Origin: Syngnathus acus
Taxonomy: Eukaryota; Chordata; Actinopteri; Syngnathiformes; Syngnathidae
Assembly: GCF_901709675.1 (NCBI RefSeq)
Contig: NC_051099.1
Coordinates: forward strand, 1,116,001-1,180,000
Reading direction: 5' to 3'
Length of the DNA: 64,000 nucleotides
A program made the position numbers and the translations under genes. This document shows positions 49,101-63,062 of the stretch, one piece after another (position 1 is the first letter of the stretch; each line of letters starts with the position of its first letter). The notes under the pieces were generated by a model, which was not told the origin of the DNA, ran no database searches, and saw only the letters and a list, made by a program, of their open reading frames with translations.

Positions 49101-51804
49101 ATTAAAAGTTTAGAAGATGTGCGTAGCTCCTTCGTAGTTCTTGCTGCAAGACCCAAACTTTTAGACTTAAACATGCATTTACAATTTAGAACACAGAACA
49201 TCATATTGTGTTGTATAGCACCGTTTTCTACAGACTTCTCTTGGTTTACACTTAAACATGCAACTTATCCATTCCAACAGTATTGACAATGTACAAAACA
49301 AATGAAATGATGTCCTAACTATGATGCCCCAATTTTGCATAAAAGAGGTTAAAGTTAGTGCCCCAAAAATATGAATGACTTTCACCCCTAATGGCAGTTA
49401 CTTGTAAATACCTTAAGTGATAGAATCATATTTATCTCGTGTGATTATTTCAAAAGCATCATCATGTGGTCACAATACAAAGACACAAAACATCTAAGCA
49501 GAGAGCAGATCATCTCCCTTACCTTTTCACCGAAACACTCAAGCAAGTCTCCAACATACCCTCGCATCTCTTGCAAGAATTGATATTGATCTGCATTGTC
49601 ATTGGACGAGCCGTCCAGCTGCACAATGGCGCTCTCTGAGGCAGTGAGGTCTTCTTGGATCTGCATGTAGCGATTGACGTTGCCGTTGTGGCCTGTGCGC
49701 ATATGACCGAGCCTGCGGAAACAACGTGCGGGGGAGAGGAGGGGGGGGGGGGGGGGCAACGGTGTAGGAAGTAGGTCAAGTGAACAATTGCTTTACAGAA
49801 TGCAATTAGATGCAACACAGGGCTTAAATTGTACAAAGTTATTTCTGACAAAACAGAGTACGTGACTAGCTCTGTACTTTATGTAGCTTTACGGGGTCTC
49901 AGACACCAGAGCACAGGGAGACTAATCTTGTACATGACCTACCTATCCTGCAGACGTTTCTTTACCAGATCAATGGGCACTGGGGCTAAGTCACTAACAG
50001 ACAGCCCAAAGTGAGCCAAAGGGCCGTCTGCCGAGCCCGGGGGCTTGCCGGCCTGCGGAGGCGCCGTGGTGTACGTGAAGGGCATGCTGTAACCAGCGCC
50101 GTAAGGTTGACTATCATAGCTGTTGTGGTAGTAGGCCGTGGGGTCCTCTGGTTGGCTGCTTTGGACCTGGTCAAGAGAGACGAGATGATGCCGATTTGTT
50201 AAGTGCATTGTAGGGGAGAACAACTGCTCCAAATATGTTTTGCTTTTCAGGAGAGAGTGCTGTGTGGCTACTCACCTGTGGTATGCTGATCCCTTTCCTG
50301 ATCTGCTCCTGCTCCCACCGGCTCACCTCTTCATCCTGACCCGGATCTAACGTCTCGTCGTCGCTGCCTTCGATACCTTCACACATGCGCCCAACGGTCA
50401 CGGTGGCAAAAGGCGGATGCCCAACGCGGCGAACGAGGTAACTTGCCTATCTCCTCTGCGATCTTTTGCCTCTGGGTTTTGCTCCGCACGCCGCTGAAGC
50501 GGATCCGCTTCTCTTCCTCTTCGTCGTCACTGCAGTCTTGGTCTTCTTGCGCCATACGTTTCTTAGGGGCTTCCGTCTCGACAAGCGGGGCGTCTCCCCC
50601 GAGCTCTCTCGCTAGCTGTCGTCGCTTTCTGGCAGCATGAATGAATGCTGCATCAGGGATCTCTCCTAGAGAAGCAACAAAAATGAAATCCTGACAATGC
50701 TATCCAGCGCATGTGTCAAAAGGGTCCGGAAAACACTTGCAGGGGAACATTTGTCCATTTGGGGGGTTGCAAATGACTTTGAATAGATGCCCAGACCCCA
50801 TTTGCAAACCAGTGTGTCCCTTTGTTTAACATATGGTGCAAAATGGTGGTACCAGGTCTCAAAGTGCTGAGGGAGGAGAGCGTGTTGAATGTCGTTGCAG
50901 TGTTGCTGCTCTTCTGCACTTGACAGCCTCTCACGTCGTCCCTCGGCTCATCAGCACTATCAACCTCCATTTCGCCCTCGCCATGCTCACTGCTCACTTT
51001 GCTGACTGGTTCTTCTTTGACAGAAATGACAGGTTGGGGCACTGCTTCTATGGAGCACAAAGGAAGGTAGACAATGAACAAAGTGAAAGGCAGACGTGCC
51101 AAACAGTGCTCGAGAGCCGGTGAATGTGTATTCGTTGTCAAATTTCTCAGTAGATTCTTTCCAGGTGTCAGTAAAAGGTGCAGCTCATGTGACATTGCGG
51201 ACATTCTCTACCTGTTTTGACGGCACCACCCTTCTCCAAGTCCTCCTTGTATTCTTTCTTCAGCTGCTTGACTATTTTCTTGCTATGATTGGACTTCTTG
51301 ACTCGGAAGACCTCTGGTCCTTCTGTTCGTAGCCATGTCACGACACAGATAAACACGGATTGATCAAGCACCCGTTTGTTTGTCAGTCTGTTAATGATTT
51401 GTCCTGTTACATAAAACCGAGCATTTACTGTTGCTGTGTGAGTTTCAATAAACACCAAATGGGCTAACAATATGAAAATGGCGGCACAACACGCTAGCCG
51501 GTGCGGTACCTTCTTCTTCGTCATCGTCGAAACTCAGCAAACTGGCTTTTGTGGGTACGACAGTCGGAACGCTGTCTTTCACCTTCTTGTCCCTCCTGGT
51601 GCTTTTAAAAGTGGCCCCGAAGCCATTGCTCCTTGGGCTTAAGCTAACGTCGTTGTTGCCGCTGGACGTCTCCAGGAACGGGACTTCCTCCAAAACAGGC
51701 CCGAACAACGTCGGCGCCAGCATCGGCTGCACATTCTCCTCCCGCTCGTCCTCGTCGGACTCGTTTCTTCGCCGGAAATTTGCGCGTTTGATCCTTTTAA
51801 ACAT
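46114..51804 (-). CDS. paxbp1: PAXBP1 (GCFC1), PAX3/7-binding nuclear protein
   Basis: PAXBP1 is a GC-rich-sequence-factor family nuclear protein that links PAX3/PAX7 to an H3K4 methyltransferase complex in muscle precursors. Eighteen coding exons: 51510-51804, 51212-51322, 50853-51047, 50447-50665, 50276-50376, 49943-50166, 49523-49712, 48690-48813, 47989-48091, 47808-47923, 47532-47731, 47306-47453, 47075-47196, 46917-46993, 46772-46838, 46544-46690, 46321-46475 and 46114-46234. They join to 904 codons plus TAG (human 917). Landmarks are MFKRIKRANFRRRNESDEDE, KKIVKQLKKEYKEDLEK, GEIPDAAFIHAARKRRQLAR, KIAEEIGIEGSDDE, SRWEQEQIRKGISIPQ, FLQEMRGYVGDLLECFGEK, RASRLVQRRQDDIKDES, LSSDDEETSTDIT and, in the GCFC domain, DAYIGLCLPKLFSPLVRLQL and LLPAIVEKVILTKLT. 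The N-terminus is acidic and disordered. One intron starts with GC. Confidence 0.96.
49741..49756. repeat. Poly-G tract in a paxbp1 intron
   Basis: Sixteen G in a row on the plus strand, just upstream of exon 49523-49712. On the transcribed strand it reads as a C tract and forms the polypyrimidine region about 30-45 bases before that exon's acceptor. Confidence 0.85.
50445..50446 (-). promoter_or_regulatory. paxbp1: GC (not GT) 5' splice site in paxbp1
   Basis: The donor reads ATAG|gcaagt on the minus strand. Joining ATAG to the next exon (GTATCGAAGGC) restores KIAEEIGIEGSDDE exactly as in other vertebrates. The rest of the donor is perfect consensus, as expected for a functional GC-AG intron. 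No in-frame GT donor is available nearby. Confidence 0.85.
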
Positions 51805-53840
51805 TTTGCCTGTCAGCGGAGATCAAGCATGCTTAGAGTTTAGTGCGATGATCGACCACGGCTGAGTTAACAACAACAACGATTCTCCGAACGAGCCATT
51901 TTCTACCGGAATGCGCTTCTTCTTCTTTCTCAAAATGTAACTGGTCTAGTGTCTATAGTGACCACACCTCCCTCTACTGCTCAAAAGTAGTAAGTGCATC
52001 GGTCAGCAACAAAATAATCTAAATTAGTCTAATAATCTAATAATGTTGCTAAATTAGGAACTATATCAGTGTTTGTGCAATGAATATATATGTATATGTC
52101 TTTCACTTTTTATTTGAACTGCTAAATTAAGAGTTCAGTAATCTTAGATTCATACGGCACATGGACACACCATGCAATTAAAAATAAATGTCATCATAAT
52201 TCCCACATGTTACCATAACAATATTCTACGGTTCATTTTCAAATACCTTTTGATTAGACTATGCAGTAGATTGAGTAAAGAATCACATCAGCAGCAAAGC
52301 AGCGAATCGAGTCCATAGCCATTTGGGGGCACTGTTGCCCCTTTTAATAAAATGTCCTCCAAGTGGCTAAAGATAGGCCTCACAGTTCACTCATGTATGA
52401 ATGCTAATGAAATACAATGACATTTCTTGATCCAGTCTGTATCTGCTGCAAGCCAGCACGACTACAGATTGCATCAAGAGTGCAGTTTGAAAGGGTCATC
52501 AAGTAAGCCTCCACCTTCGGCTTTATGTGACATGTTTGATAAAACTTACCGCAACGTTGTCTAGGAGATATTTCATAATTCTCTCAATTGGATTGCGCCT
52601 TAAATCAGCTATGTTAATCTCAACTGCCTGCACTGGCTACAGAAACTGAAAAGGTGATTGAAGTCCCTGGTTTCATTTGCACTGATGGAACAAACATCAG
52701 GGTTGGCTACCCTGGTTTATTAAACACACAGAGTGCATGTCAAGAGGTAATGAAGATAGAGTTATTATTTTTTTCCAAGTGGCACACTAATTGAAGGGCA
52801 ACAAGAGCAGCACCTTTCACCTTTTGCTAAATACTTTCATTAATGCAAGGTTATGTTTGGTATCTTGGAGAAAATTAGGATGTCAGAATTCATTAATTAG
52901 CCTTTTTTTTTTTTTGAAACAGCAGTATTAAAGCAGTCATGATTTCTTAGTACTGTTAGCCCATTTTTTAATTAAAATGGCAGACATGTAATTTTGGAAT
53001 GATCACATCCCTGTGATTTCAGGTAATAACGTCCTTTGAAGGCAGAAGATTGCCGTCATGATACAAACGCCCATGTAAAATAAATCCGACAACTGTAGAT
53101 GAATTACTATTGTTATCTCTAACAAAGGATCAGAAATTGCCAGGTAAGAACATTTTAGTCTTCCGCCTGAGGAGGAATTACAAGCCAGTCCACCACACTT
53201 GGAGTAAGACAGTGCCAATAAGCACAGGCGCACGCTGAGGTCGACCTTGAGTCAAAGCATGCCGGAAGGTGGGATTTAAACAAGAGTCCTGTGCTTTCAG
53301 TCCAGCTTCTTCACATGACATTGATGCAGCTCATCAATTCAACCTTCTTTGATTGAAACGCTGCTGCTCCCTAAGCGAAGACCTTGTTTTGGTGGCAGAA
53401 GAGCAGGAAACGCTTTTAAAAGTCTAAGAAAGTTATCAGAGTAAAGTACTGTGTCAGCAGCAGTACCAGCGTGTCTGCTTGCCTTTTCGCTCTCCACCTC
53501 CTCCTCCTCCTCCCGCAACTATCAGTCAAGGTAGCATCAAAGTCTAATCACCAAGAGCCACACTTGCACATCTTGGCTCGTGAAGGAATCTCACGGAAGG
53601 GAAATATGGATCCCTCAAGGACACTGATAGTTCACACTACACAGGAGAAGAGAAAACATTGGAAACAAGCTTGCGCAGCAGCCTTCTTTACTGTTTCCTT
53701 CTGTGTACGCTCTCACTGGGAAATGGCCTCTAACAAAAAGTAGAATGTTGTGTCAAAGATCTTGAACAGTGAAAGGGACTCGGAGGAGAATGAGTCACCC
53801 ACAAATGGAAAAGCTCCGTTTTCAGCCGGCTGTCAACACG

Positions 53841-54065
53841 ATTGTCATAAAGTTGTGAAGCCTACTAAATTTACACATATGTGCTTTTCCTGTATGGTCA
53901 ATTTAAAAATAGGTAAATCAAGTTAGAAAAAACTCGATTCATCAACAAAATTCAGTTAAGCTTTATGTCCTGATATTGTCGTAAAGTTGTGAAGCCTACT
54001 AAATTGACTTGTGCTTTTCCTGCATGGTCAACTTAGAAAAGAAAGTTACAAGAAATCGATTAATC
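53841..54065. repeat. Direct duplication with 134-bp period
   Basis: A block starting attgtcataaagttgtgaag at 53841 is repeated from 53975 with small changes. Shared segments include agttgtgaagcctactaaat, gtgcttttcctg and atggtcaa. The copies end near 53946 and 54065. Confidence 0.85.
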
Positions 54066-54111
54066 AGCCTTGCCTTGAGTGATCTGTAGCTTCTCCGCCA
54101 CCACAGCACCT

Positions 54112-54132
54112 GCGAGCGAGCGAGCGAGCGAG
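54112..54132. repeat. (GCGA)n short repeat
   Basis: Five GAGC/GCGA units, followed by GGCA units. Confidence 0.8.
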
Positions 54133-57100
54133 GCAGGCAGCTGCAGAGCAGGAAACGATGTGCCTGTTTAAAGACCAACAGAGTGAAAAAAGATGATGAT
54201 GTTTAAACCCACTTTGAAGTCTCTTGAACTGGTAAATAAATGATGTGCTCAAGAAGCCTGCTGAAATGGCTGCAGCTCCTCCACCTGCGGCTCGGCGCTT
54301 AAATATTCATCTCCTGTCATAGCCACACACTCAAACCTCTCTTTAGCTCCCCACAAGCTCGTGTTTGTTTGTCAAAGACTGAGGTGAATGGCAAAGAGCG
54401 CCTCGCAAACTGTTGTTGTCTTAGAGAGCGTAGGGCGCATCCACTTAGATTTATTATCTCCTCAATGATCACCACCACCACCAACACTCTGTGAACTCCT
54501 TCATCAGCGGACAGCGCTGGAGAGGAGAAGAAGAAGCTTTTCATCTGCTCCGCTACCATTCTTTCATCCCGCCAATGCTCTTAATGGCCTTGAGATTAGC
54601 GCTCATCGAGTTAGCTTTCATTTGCCGCTATGGGGGTGCAGGAATTGCTGCGCCGAGGAGACACTTGTTGGAGAGAATTACGCCGGGAGAAAATGGCAAA
54701 AGAGAATTTTTAATGCGAGTGTTTAGAATATGAACCAGATGCCATTCAGTGGAAGCCTGGCTAATTAGTGTATCATTGTGCACATTTTCAGCACACCAGC
54801 AAAATAGTGCAGTGCGGTGATAAATCGGGGTGATTACCAACAATCGTTACCGATTTACATTCATTCGCCATGATAATCAATAAAATCCCTTTTAATTCAA
54901 TCCGGTTGAATTTAATTTGCCTCCGTTCACATAATACCTCGTTATTTCAAGAATTTAGTCGTATTCAGTAAAATCCTTCAGTATTTTCTCCTTAGTGATT
55001 TATTCCAATGCGAGTAAAAATCAAATCGTTTTTTCCCATCGATGACAGCAATGCGTCCAGTCTGTGAAATAGGAAGCAGCTTTCCGTGTGTATGTGTGTG
55101 CAGCTCACGCTAGACTTCATGTAGCTGTAAAACTGTCTCAATATTGTACTTAACTTTGTGAAAGATTTCCCACTAAATTCTCATGAGGGCAAATTGCACC
55201 AAATGAGTGCTTTTACACGCTTTCTCTACTCATTTATCATCGGATCTGACTGCTCATTAGTCCATCATGTGTGGAAGAAAAAAAAAAAGACTTGACCTTG
55301 CATTGACTTTTCCTTCCCTCTCATTTTCCCCGCTGAAAATCCTCTCCCAGCGTGGATCTCAAACATCTCTTGAGGAGTTTCCCCTCCACGTTTGGTCGCT
55401 TCACATGCTTGATTACATGGAAAGAGAAACGATGACTTTTTGTGGCATCATTCAGTCGAGTCATCGAGAGCAGCACTTGAGGCCAAGCAATCGCTCTCGG
55501 TGGGGAGTTTTTGTCTCCTAAAACTTGACCAAAGTTATTTTTCCTTGATTTGAGAGCAATTAGAAAAGAATAACTCCCTGAATACGTTGGGCCTCATGAT
55601 AAGCCGACTGGAACGACACCTCTGGCTCTGCAATCGCTCTCTGGTGCTTTGCGGGAAGGAGTTAGAGCCCATAGAAAATTGAAGTCTTTATTTTGCAGGG
55701 TTTTGGCTTTGCCCTCATGCCAGATTCCCCGCACTGCACTGTGTCATACTCGCCCGAATATAAAGAGGCCAAGCAGGGAGTTGCCAAGAGCAACTGCATA
55801 CAGGGAACAACGGGAGGATTGCTCCAAAGGCTCTTCAAGAAAAAAAAATAGACGGGCAGCATTCCCACAGTTCTCTCTAAAAGCTCATTTTGTTCAACTT
55901 TTCTTTGGCCTATTATCAAATCCATTCCGTGCATGTCGACTGAAATGCGTGACACCTCTGGCACGGCCCACCAATCTTACTTTGGATCGATACCGTCGCC
56001 TCATGCATATGTCTGTCATTAGGATTCAAGACACTTCAACACGGAAAGTCAATTCAATTGTATATTCCAAGGAGTTGGGTGAAAGTTTTTTTGTCGAAAA
56101 AAAGAAGAAAATGGCTTCAAAGTCACTCCAAATTCAAAATGGTCTCTTTCCTACCCCAAGGATGACTTTACACTCCATTTTTTCTAATTAGCCGGTTTTT
56201 CCGGAGCGGCCCTGTCTCATCCACATGAGCCACTGCTCCCCCTTGCCTCGCTATACTGCTGCGCTAATGGAGAGTATGGATTTCATTACCATGACAACTG
56301 GTGGCAGAGCTATTTTATAGCGGCGAGGCTACTCACACTTGGTGTTGAGAGACAGATAACATAAGCATATATCCTTCATCCTCTACGAGAAACGACCAAT
56401 ATAATTACCGAGTCACAGCGGTAGTGAAACTCTTCTTCATTGGAGTCTTCGTGAGTGTATAATAGTGCCCCCCAGTGGCCAAGTCACGCACATCGGAATG
56501 AACGAACCATTCTAATTGTGTGTCTTCATTGGGTGAACGAGTCATGATGAATGAAAAAATGATGGCTGTTGCCACAGTGCAGAGAGGTGTTATTGAGAAT
56601 GAAAAATCATCACCGTCCTTCTTCAAGTAGTTGGTATGCAGCAGGTTAGCAAAAACTACTTAGGATTCCGCGCGGCTGTGAGATTTCTTTGAGTGATTTA
56701 TTTGTCCTGCATAAGGAGAAAATGTGCCTTCGGGGCAACCTGAATTAAAATAGATGACATTTGAAAGGCCCCGAAGAACAGCAGCAAAGTAACCGGGGGT
56801 CCAAACAGAGCAGAAGGCCTCACACCGGGGCCTTGATTTAATCGATGCCCCGCGAGAGGAGCGAGCAAGCAAGCAGGCAACAAAGGCGTCCTCGAGCCTT
56901 ACACGTCCTATCTTCCATGCTCCCCGTAGGTGGACCCAGGAGAGGCTATCCGTCACCCTCCACCCAGCGCGTTTGAAGATGAGAGGAAGCCAGTGCGAGC
57001 GGAGGGAAGGCCGAGAGGAGGAGAGGTAGATGAAACCCCGCTTGTTCTCTTTGAACTGCTAATCGCCGTGTTTAAAGCTGACCTCGCTTCCCGTCTCCGT

Positions 57101-60100
57101 CTGTGCACGCCTCATTAAAATATGTACCCTGATAAAGAATCCGGAGGGGAGTTCAACATATTCTCGCCACGGCGCTAGTCAAACATGAAATTTCCTCCTC
57201 GACGGTAAAAGTAATGCGTATTATTTCCACTCGCACGTCTGACCGAGAGGAAGGCCAAGAAATGCTGTCTATTTGATTTTGTTGCCTTGACTGTGTCAGA
57301 AAGGAGTTGATACATCTATCGGCAAAGTCCAATTGCTTCGTTATCGTTATCACAATTTCACAGAGCAAAATGCAATCCTTTCAAGCAGTCGAGGGAAATC
57401 CTCTGAATTCATATCTGAACTATGGATGACTTTCATGATGGTTTATTTATTCACGAGAGTCTTTTTAATTGAAAACCGAGAAAAGTAAATCTATAGTGTT
57501 CTGTCTGATGTATTCTTCTAATGGAGGAAAAATGGTTCATTCTAAAACTTAGTCAAAGGTTCATCGAAGTGAATATGAGCGTGGATGTTTTTTGTCTGCT
57601 TCCACATATTTAACATACATTTGTGAAATCAAAATTAGGGAATGAAAATCCTACCCAATCGTAAACAGTTGACTAGATTGGCTCTGAATGCACCAAGTTC
57701 TTGCATCTGGTGGGGCACCGCCCCCCACTGCCCCGAATACAGAGTCGCCACTTCCTGTTTACGTTTTCAGTCTTAGAACACAATGTCCTGCAAACTATCA
57801 GTTTAGTGTGCATTAGATGTGGGAGGGGAAAAAAATACACACACCACTCGAGCAGGCTAATCTATCTTGACTGAATCTAGATCCAATTTGGGAACATTCG
57901 CACTCGTGCACGAGCCCAAAGATCGGCAGGGAGAGGAAAAGTGGGGCAAGGCCACTAGGCTAGCGTGGGATCAATCAATCATCGCTCCCGTTGGCTCATA
58001 TTGACTCTGCCTTCTCACTGGGGTTCGCACTCGATGCACTTTAAGGCATTTTCGCACGGGTCGATGAAGAAGCGTGCCCGGCCCAACTCTTACCGTTTAT
58101 TGGGACGCGTTTGGGTAACGACGTGTGTCTCAGGGATGATTTTGCGTTGTTTTTACCCTTCTGACTCTGACATCCGCTCGCTGTGGAACAACTCCACAAC
58201 CTCTCTGTTCAATAGTGAGCTTCCGTAGTCACCAAGCACAAGTCTTTGGCTAAAAGTGCATCAAGTAACTTGGGCAATCGAAGAACAAAGCTTGTTTTGA
58301 AGCCACATTTATTCTGGGAAATGGGCATCACACTCACTTTTGAGTGATGTTTGATGCTATCTTAGGTGGCACTTGCCGTTTTTCATTTCCTGGGCCCTCC
58401 AAGTGCTTCTTTGAACGCGCTATAATGGACGAGACGAAGCAACACTGTAAATGCCAAACAGGACAAACATGACTTCACAAAGGGTGATAATGGAAATATA
58501 AAAAGCCATAGCAACTTGATACCAAAGAAAAAAGACATCAGAGTAATGCCGAGAGATGGCGCTGCCTTTTGATGCACAAAGATTCTGATGAAGAAAGGAC
58601 TGCATCTCTCTGTAGGTTTTGTCTGTGGCTAATTACAGCCGATGCGTATTTCGCCCAGAGCACCTTTGCATTACAATTGAACATTATTTTAAGTAAATGA
58701 GCCATCAAGTTTAATTAAAAAAAAATAATTGGTTGCATTTCTGAGTGTGAGAGCACAGTCCAAACTGTGATGTTGATTATAGATCATTTTGGGCCGTGTT
58801 CATTTTGGTTCTAACCGAGCTGACTTGGGGCAGAGGTTTGCGTATATTTTTATATTGATTTAATTGGATTGCTTAATTGGGCAACCCGATGCATAGCAAT
58901 GTTAAAGTTGATCAACACATTTTATTGTTCACCTTTGGAGGTTTTGTGTAGAAGTTTGCGCAACTACCCCTCCACCCTCTTGTTATTAAGATGGTCATCA
59001 ATCATCTAAATCATACACTGGCAGGCTGAGCGAAGGATGATTGACAGCTGATGATTGCCCGAGCTGAAGGGCGTTCCCGGTCTCCAGAGCAAACCTCTCT
59101 GGAGGTTACAGCCTTTTACTTCACATTGAAACATGACTTTATTAGATCCAAGAGGAAACATAAAAGTTTACAAAATATATCAAAGCAAGCCGTCTTGTTC
59201 ACCTTCTCGTATTATAACCATCTTAGAATGACTCAGCTGCCGAGCAACCAAAATGCGGGCTAAGTCGAAGGCCTCCGATGGTTTCATATAGCTGTGGATT
59301 TGTAGCCAATGTCATTGATGTGAAGAAGCAAACATTCCGGGGCTTGTTCACCAAAATTTATTGTGTGCTTTCATACCAGAAATAAACTTGTGCTCAAACG
59401 TTACTTCCGACTTTATGGCTCTAATTTACAGTAAACGTCGGCCCTCCAAAAAGCTGAAAAATGGCAGCAGGACGGAGGCACTTGACAGAGGTGGAGTAGT
59501 GCTTTAGTTTCACAGGATTAACTTCACTCACTGTAAAGTGTCTTTTTTTTCCCCCCCACTACCCAATTTGCTGAGTATGTCTGACACCACCATGACCCTT
59601 CTTTTATAGGAGCCTGAGAAGCATGAGGTTGAGTGCAGGTATTGGGGGGGGGGGGCGGGCAACGATTCATTGGTAGCCAGGTTCGCTCAATAGAGTCAAG
59701 GTAATAAAACAAGTTTGAGAGGAAGACTGAAAACAATGGCAAAACGGGATTGAGTTGAGCTGCGGCGGCTGGAACAAGCACACGCTGAAAATGCTTTCCA
59801 TCTGACAGCTTACCGATTGACTCAAGCCCTTGGAAAAGAGTCGCTGTGACTTTTTAAAGGCGGAAAGGAGAAACTAGCAACCCTTGCTCAACCATGCGGT
59901 CGCCGGCTAATAGAACTATTTGTTTGGTCGACCAAAAAAGGGCTTAGAGTTCACAATTAGTATAACAACTTAAAGAACGTGGCAGCCTTTAAAGTGCCTC
60001 ATTGAGGGCCTTGAGTGTGCGCGCACGTCACTCAGAGAAAGAAAAGAGCAATTAGAAAAAAGTCCGACTTGTGCTAGCATGGCTGCTTTGGAGCTCTTCT

Positions 60101-61040
60101 AAACATCCTTCTAAGAGCTTTCCACCTGACTGAGCTCATAACACATATACAAACATGACATTATTAAAGTTTCCAGCGCCTCCTGAAATGCATTTACATA
60201 TTCAGGTAAATGGATAGACAAACACACAAATATGTTCCGTTGCCGTCATTAAACTTGCATTATGATTTCCACCCACTTCTCTTTCAACCTATGTCAGAAA
60301 TCCATTTTCCTAATGGCATCTTTCCATTTAGCCGAGCACTTTATGATGCAGATTGCAGGCAAGAAGATGAGCTCTATGATGACGCTTGCAATGTTTGCAT
60401 CAGCTTTTTGCGTTGACATTTTTGCAACAGCCAGATCTGCATTCTTTCGATTTATTGTATCAGTCAACCCCTGTTTTTTTTAATTGCCATTTAACAAAAT
60501 GCAATGGTTGGTCGTCAAATGGCAGAATTTATTTCATGAGCATAGTTGATGATTTTTCTTTCGGATTGATACAAAAATGGTGCTAAAGCATCAGCCATCC
60601 CTTCTGATTAGAGCTCTGTAAGGCAGAAATGCATGAAGCGACCTACGCACACAATTCTTTCCACCTCACGCAAACATTTCCCGACTAGACTTATCTCACA
60701 CATCCGTAATCAAAACTGACACTCGCCCCCTCCCCATAACACATTTGCACACATCCCTCCCTCCCTTCGTCTTCTCTCCCCAAATACAAGGCGACTGAAC
60801 ATCCGACTTTCCCAGTAAGCCCCGGGCCAATTAGTGTGCTGTTGCCGCATTGTTATCTGGCTGCCATTGCGGCTTTCTCCCGCCGCCGCCGCCACAAACC
60901 TTTACTGCTGCTCCACGGCAGCCGGCATGACGAGATGGCTGAGATGTGATGAGTTAGGAGAAGGAAAGGTGACTTGACTTGAAAATGACTCAAGTATTGA
61001 TTATTGTGTCAGACAATAGTGGATTTTGCTGCTTTTTCCT

Positions 61041-61112
61041 GCGGTACGGTGGAATAGTGGTTACCACGTGTGCGCCACAGTTCTGTGGTTCTGCGCTTGA
61101 ATCTTGCCTCCA
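61041..61112. mobile_element. Decayed tRNA-like fish interspersed repeat
   Basis: The order gcggtacggtgg, tagtggttaccacgtgtgc, cacagttctg, then gcttgaatcttgcctcc follows the common teleost dispersed repeat beginning GGCGGCACGGTGG and containing a degenerate GGTTCGAATC-like B box. It is diverged. The family is named by motif only. Confidence 0.45.
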
Positions 61113-62737
61113 GCAAAGAAAGAACTCCCGCTTCCACTAGCCTGAACTTTACTTTGTCAAGAGATGTTCACATTGCTTAAAGTTCTTGAATACTATTGAT
61201 GACAGTTTCCTGCGCTCGGAATCTAGTGCGACAGTCAGAATTGATACGGAGAAGCTCGCCCACACAATAGAAATTATAACTTGTGTGGGATATTGCGATA
61301 ATTGCACGTCTTTTCTCTCAGACTGTTTGCTTGAGCAATTCTCACAGCAGGGGGATGTCTTTCAGGTAAACAGACATTTGATGACTATAATTCGGATTTC
61401 AACCTCAGACTCTCTGGTGGCTTAAAAAACGTCAACGCACACCTACTGGAAGATAAAACAAAAATCTTCCTGACTTCAGCACAACACTCCACTCTTAGCA
61501 CACACCCTCCATTATTATAACCATTAGCTCATTTGTGCTGATGTCTATTGGTCCCCTGAACATGCAATACAAGCTGTGTGTTCAGCACAATGGCTGTTGT
61601 CAGCACATTCAAGAATGGCTTGAGGTATTACTTTTTGCTACCACTAATAATCAACATCAACCGGTGGTGGTTGTAGTAACCAATAGATTGGAAAGTCAAA
61701 TGATTGCAATTCCTCCAGCCAGGCAGGAGGGCCCTCTGGCTTCAAAGAAGACCTCAACTAGGGATCAGGCAGGCAGAAGAGGTGGCGGCACTTTAGCGAC
61801 TGGGAAGGCAGATGAAGGCCCAATCATCCGGGCTCCCTCGTCGTTGGTTGAGAGCTGTCAAGATCATCGTGGCTTTCCCGAGGGGGCAACGAGAGCTTCA
61901 TGGAGATCAAAGTGGCGGATGTGTCTCCAAAGAGATCCCCTTGGAATTCACTGGAAACCATTAGCTTTGACTTGGGGGATAGCCAAGAGATACTAATCGT
62001 GAAGGATTTTCCTTTGGAACTGGACATCCAAGCAGTTTAGTTAGTGGCGAAAGCCATTGGCCTCACGACAACAACAAAAAAACAGCGGTATAAATATAGT
62101 GAAGGTCAGCGATCATGCAAACTGCGAGTCGCTTTTATCAATCAGCTAAATATGTATTTCTTGTTTGCTGTCATCTTGGCAGAGTAATGTCTGAGGACCA
62201 GTTTTTGGATCAAGGAAAACCATAATGATCCTTAAAGCAAAGTCACCTCCTCCTCTTCCTCCATCTCCTCTTGTCACAGCTTATCTATGTCTACTTAGCA
62301 TTTTTCCTGCTTTTTTTTTATTTTTTAAATATCCCACTCATATCCTCGAGACGCCGTGTTTGCTTGGTTGCCTTTTTTTCCCCACCAACGATTTTACTAC
62401 ACACAGGTGAGCGCGGAGCTCGACTGCGTGTGGATGCACTGTTCTTTGAGGTCTTTGCGCCTTCCTTAAAGAGAACTAAATTGCCGTTCAGACCACTTTA
62501 ATTCGCCCGGATCGGAATGTGTTGTCCACACTTGAGCCAAATTCAAGCGGGCACTTTCCTTCACTGTGTGGGGGAGAAAAAGCGAGAACATTTGGGTTTT
62601 TTTTCCGTGTAAAGGCAAAAGAGACCATGAATAGTCGCAAGCCTCATTACTTTGGTAAATGGGTGAATGCTACATGGCTTGTACCTCCTACCATATTCCT
62701 GCAGGAGCAAATTGGTCTCAGGGGATTCGTAGCTGTG

Positions 62738-63062
<325 letters not shown>

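Noticed and set aside
55649-56191. 180-residue open frame in the desert
   Set aside because: It has no recognisable domain and no plausible splice context, and its composition looks like chance.
56930-57118. Possible exon with acceptor-like gtag and a donor-like gtag
   Set aside because: The translation has no homology and no partner exon could be found.
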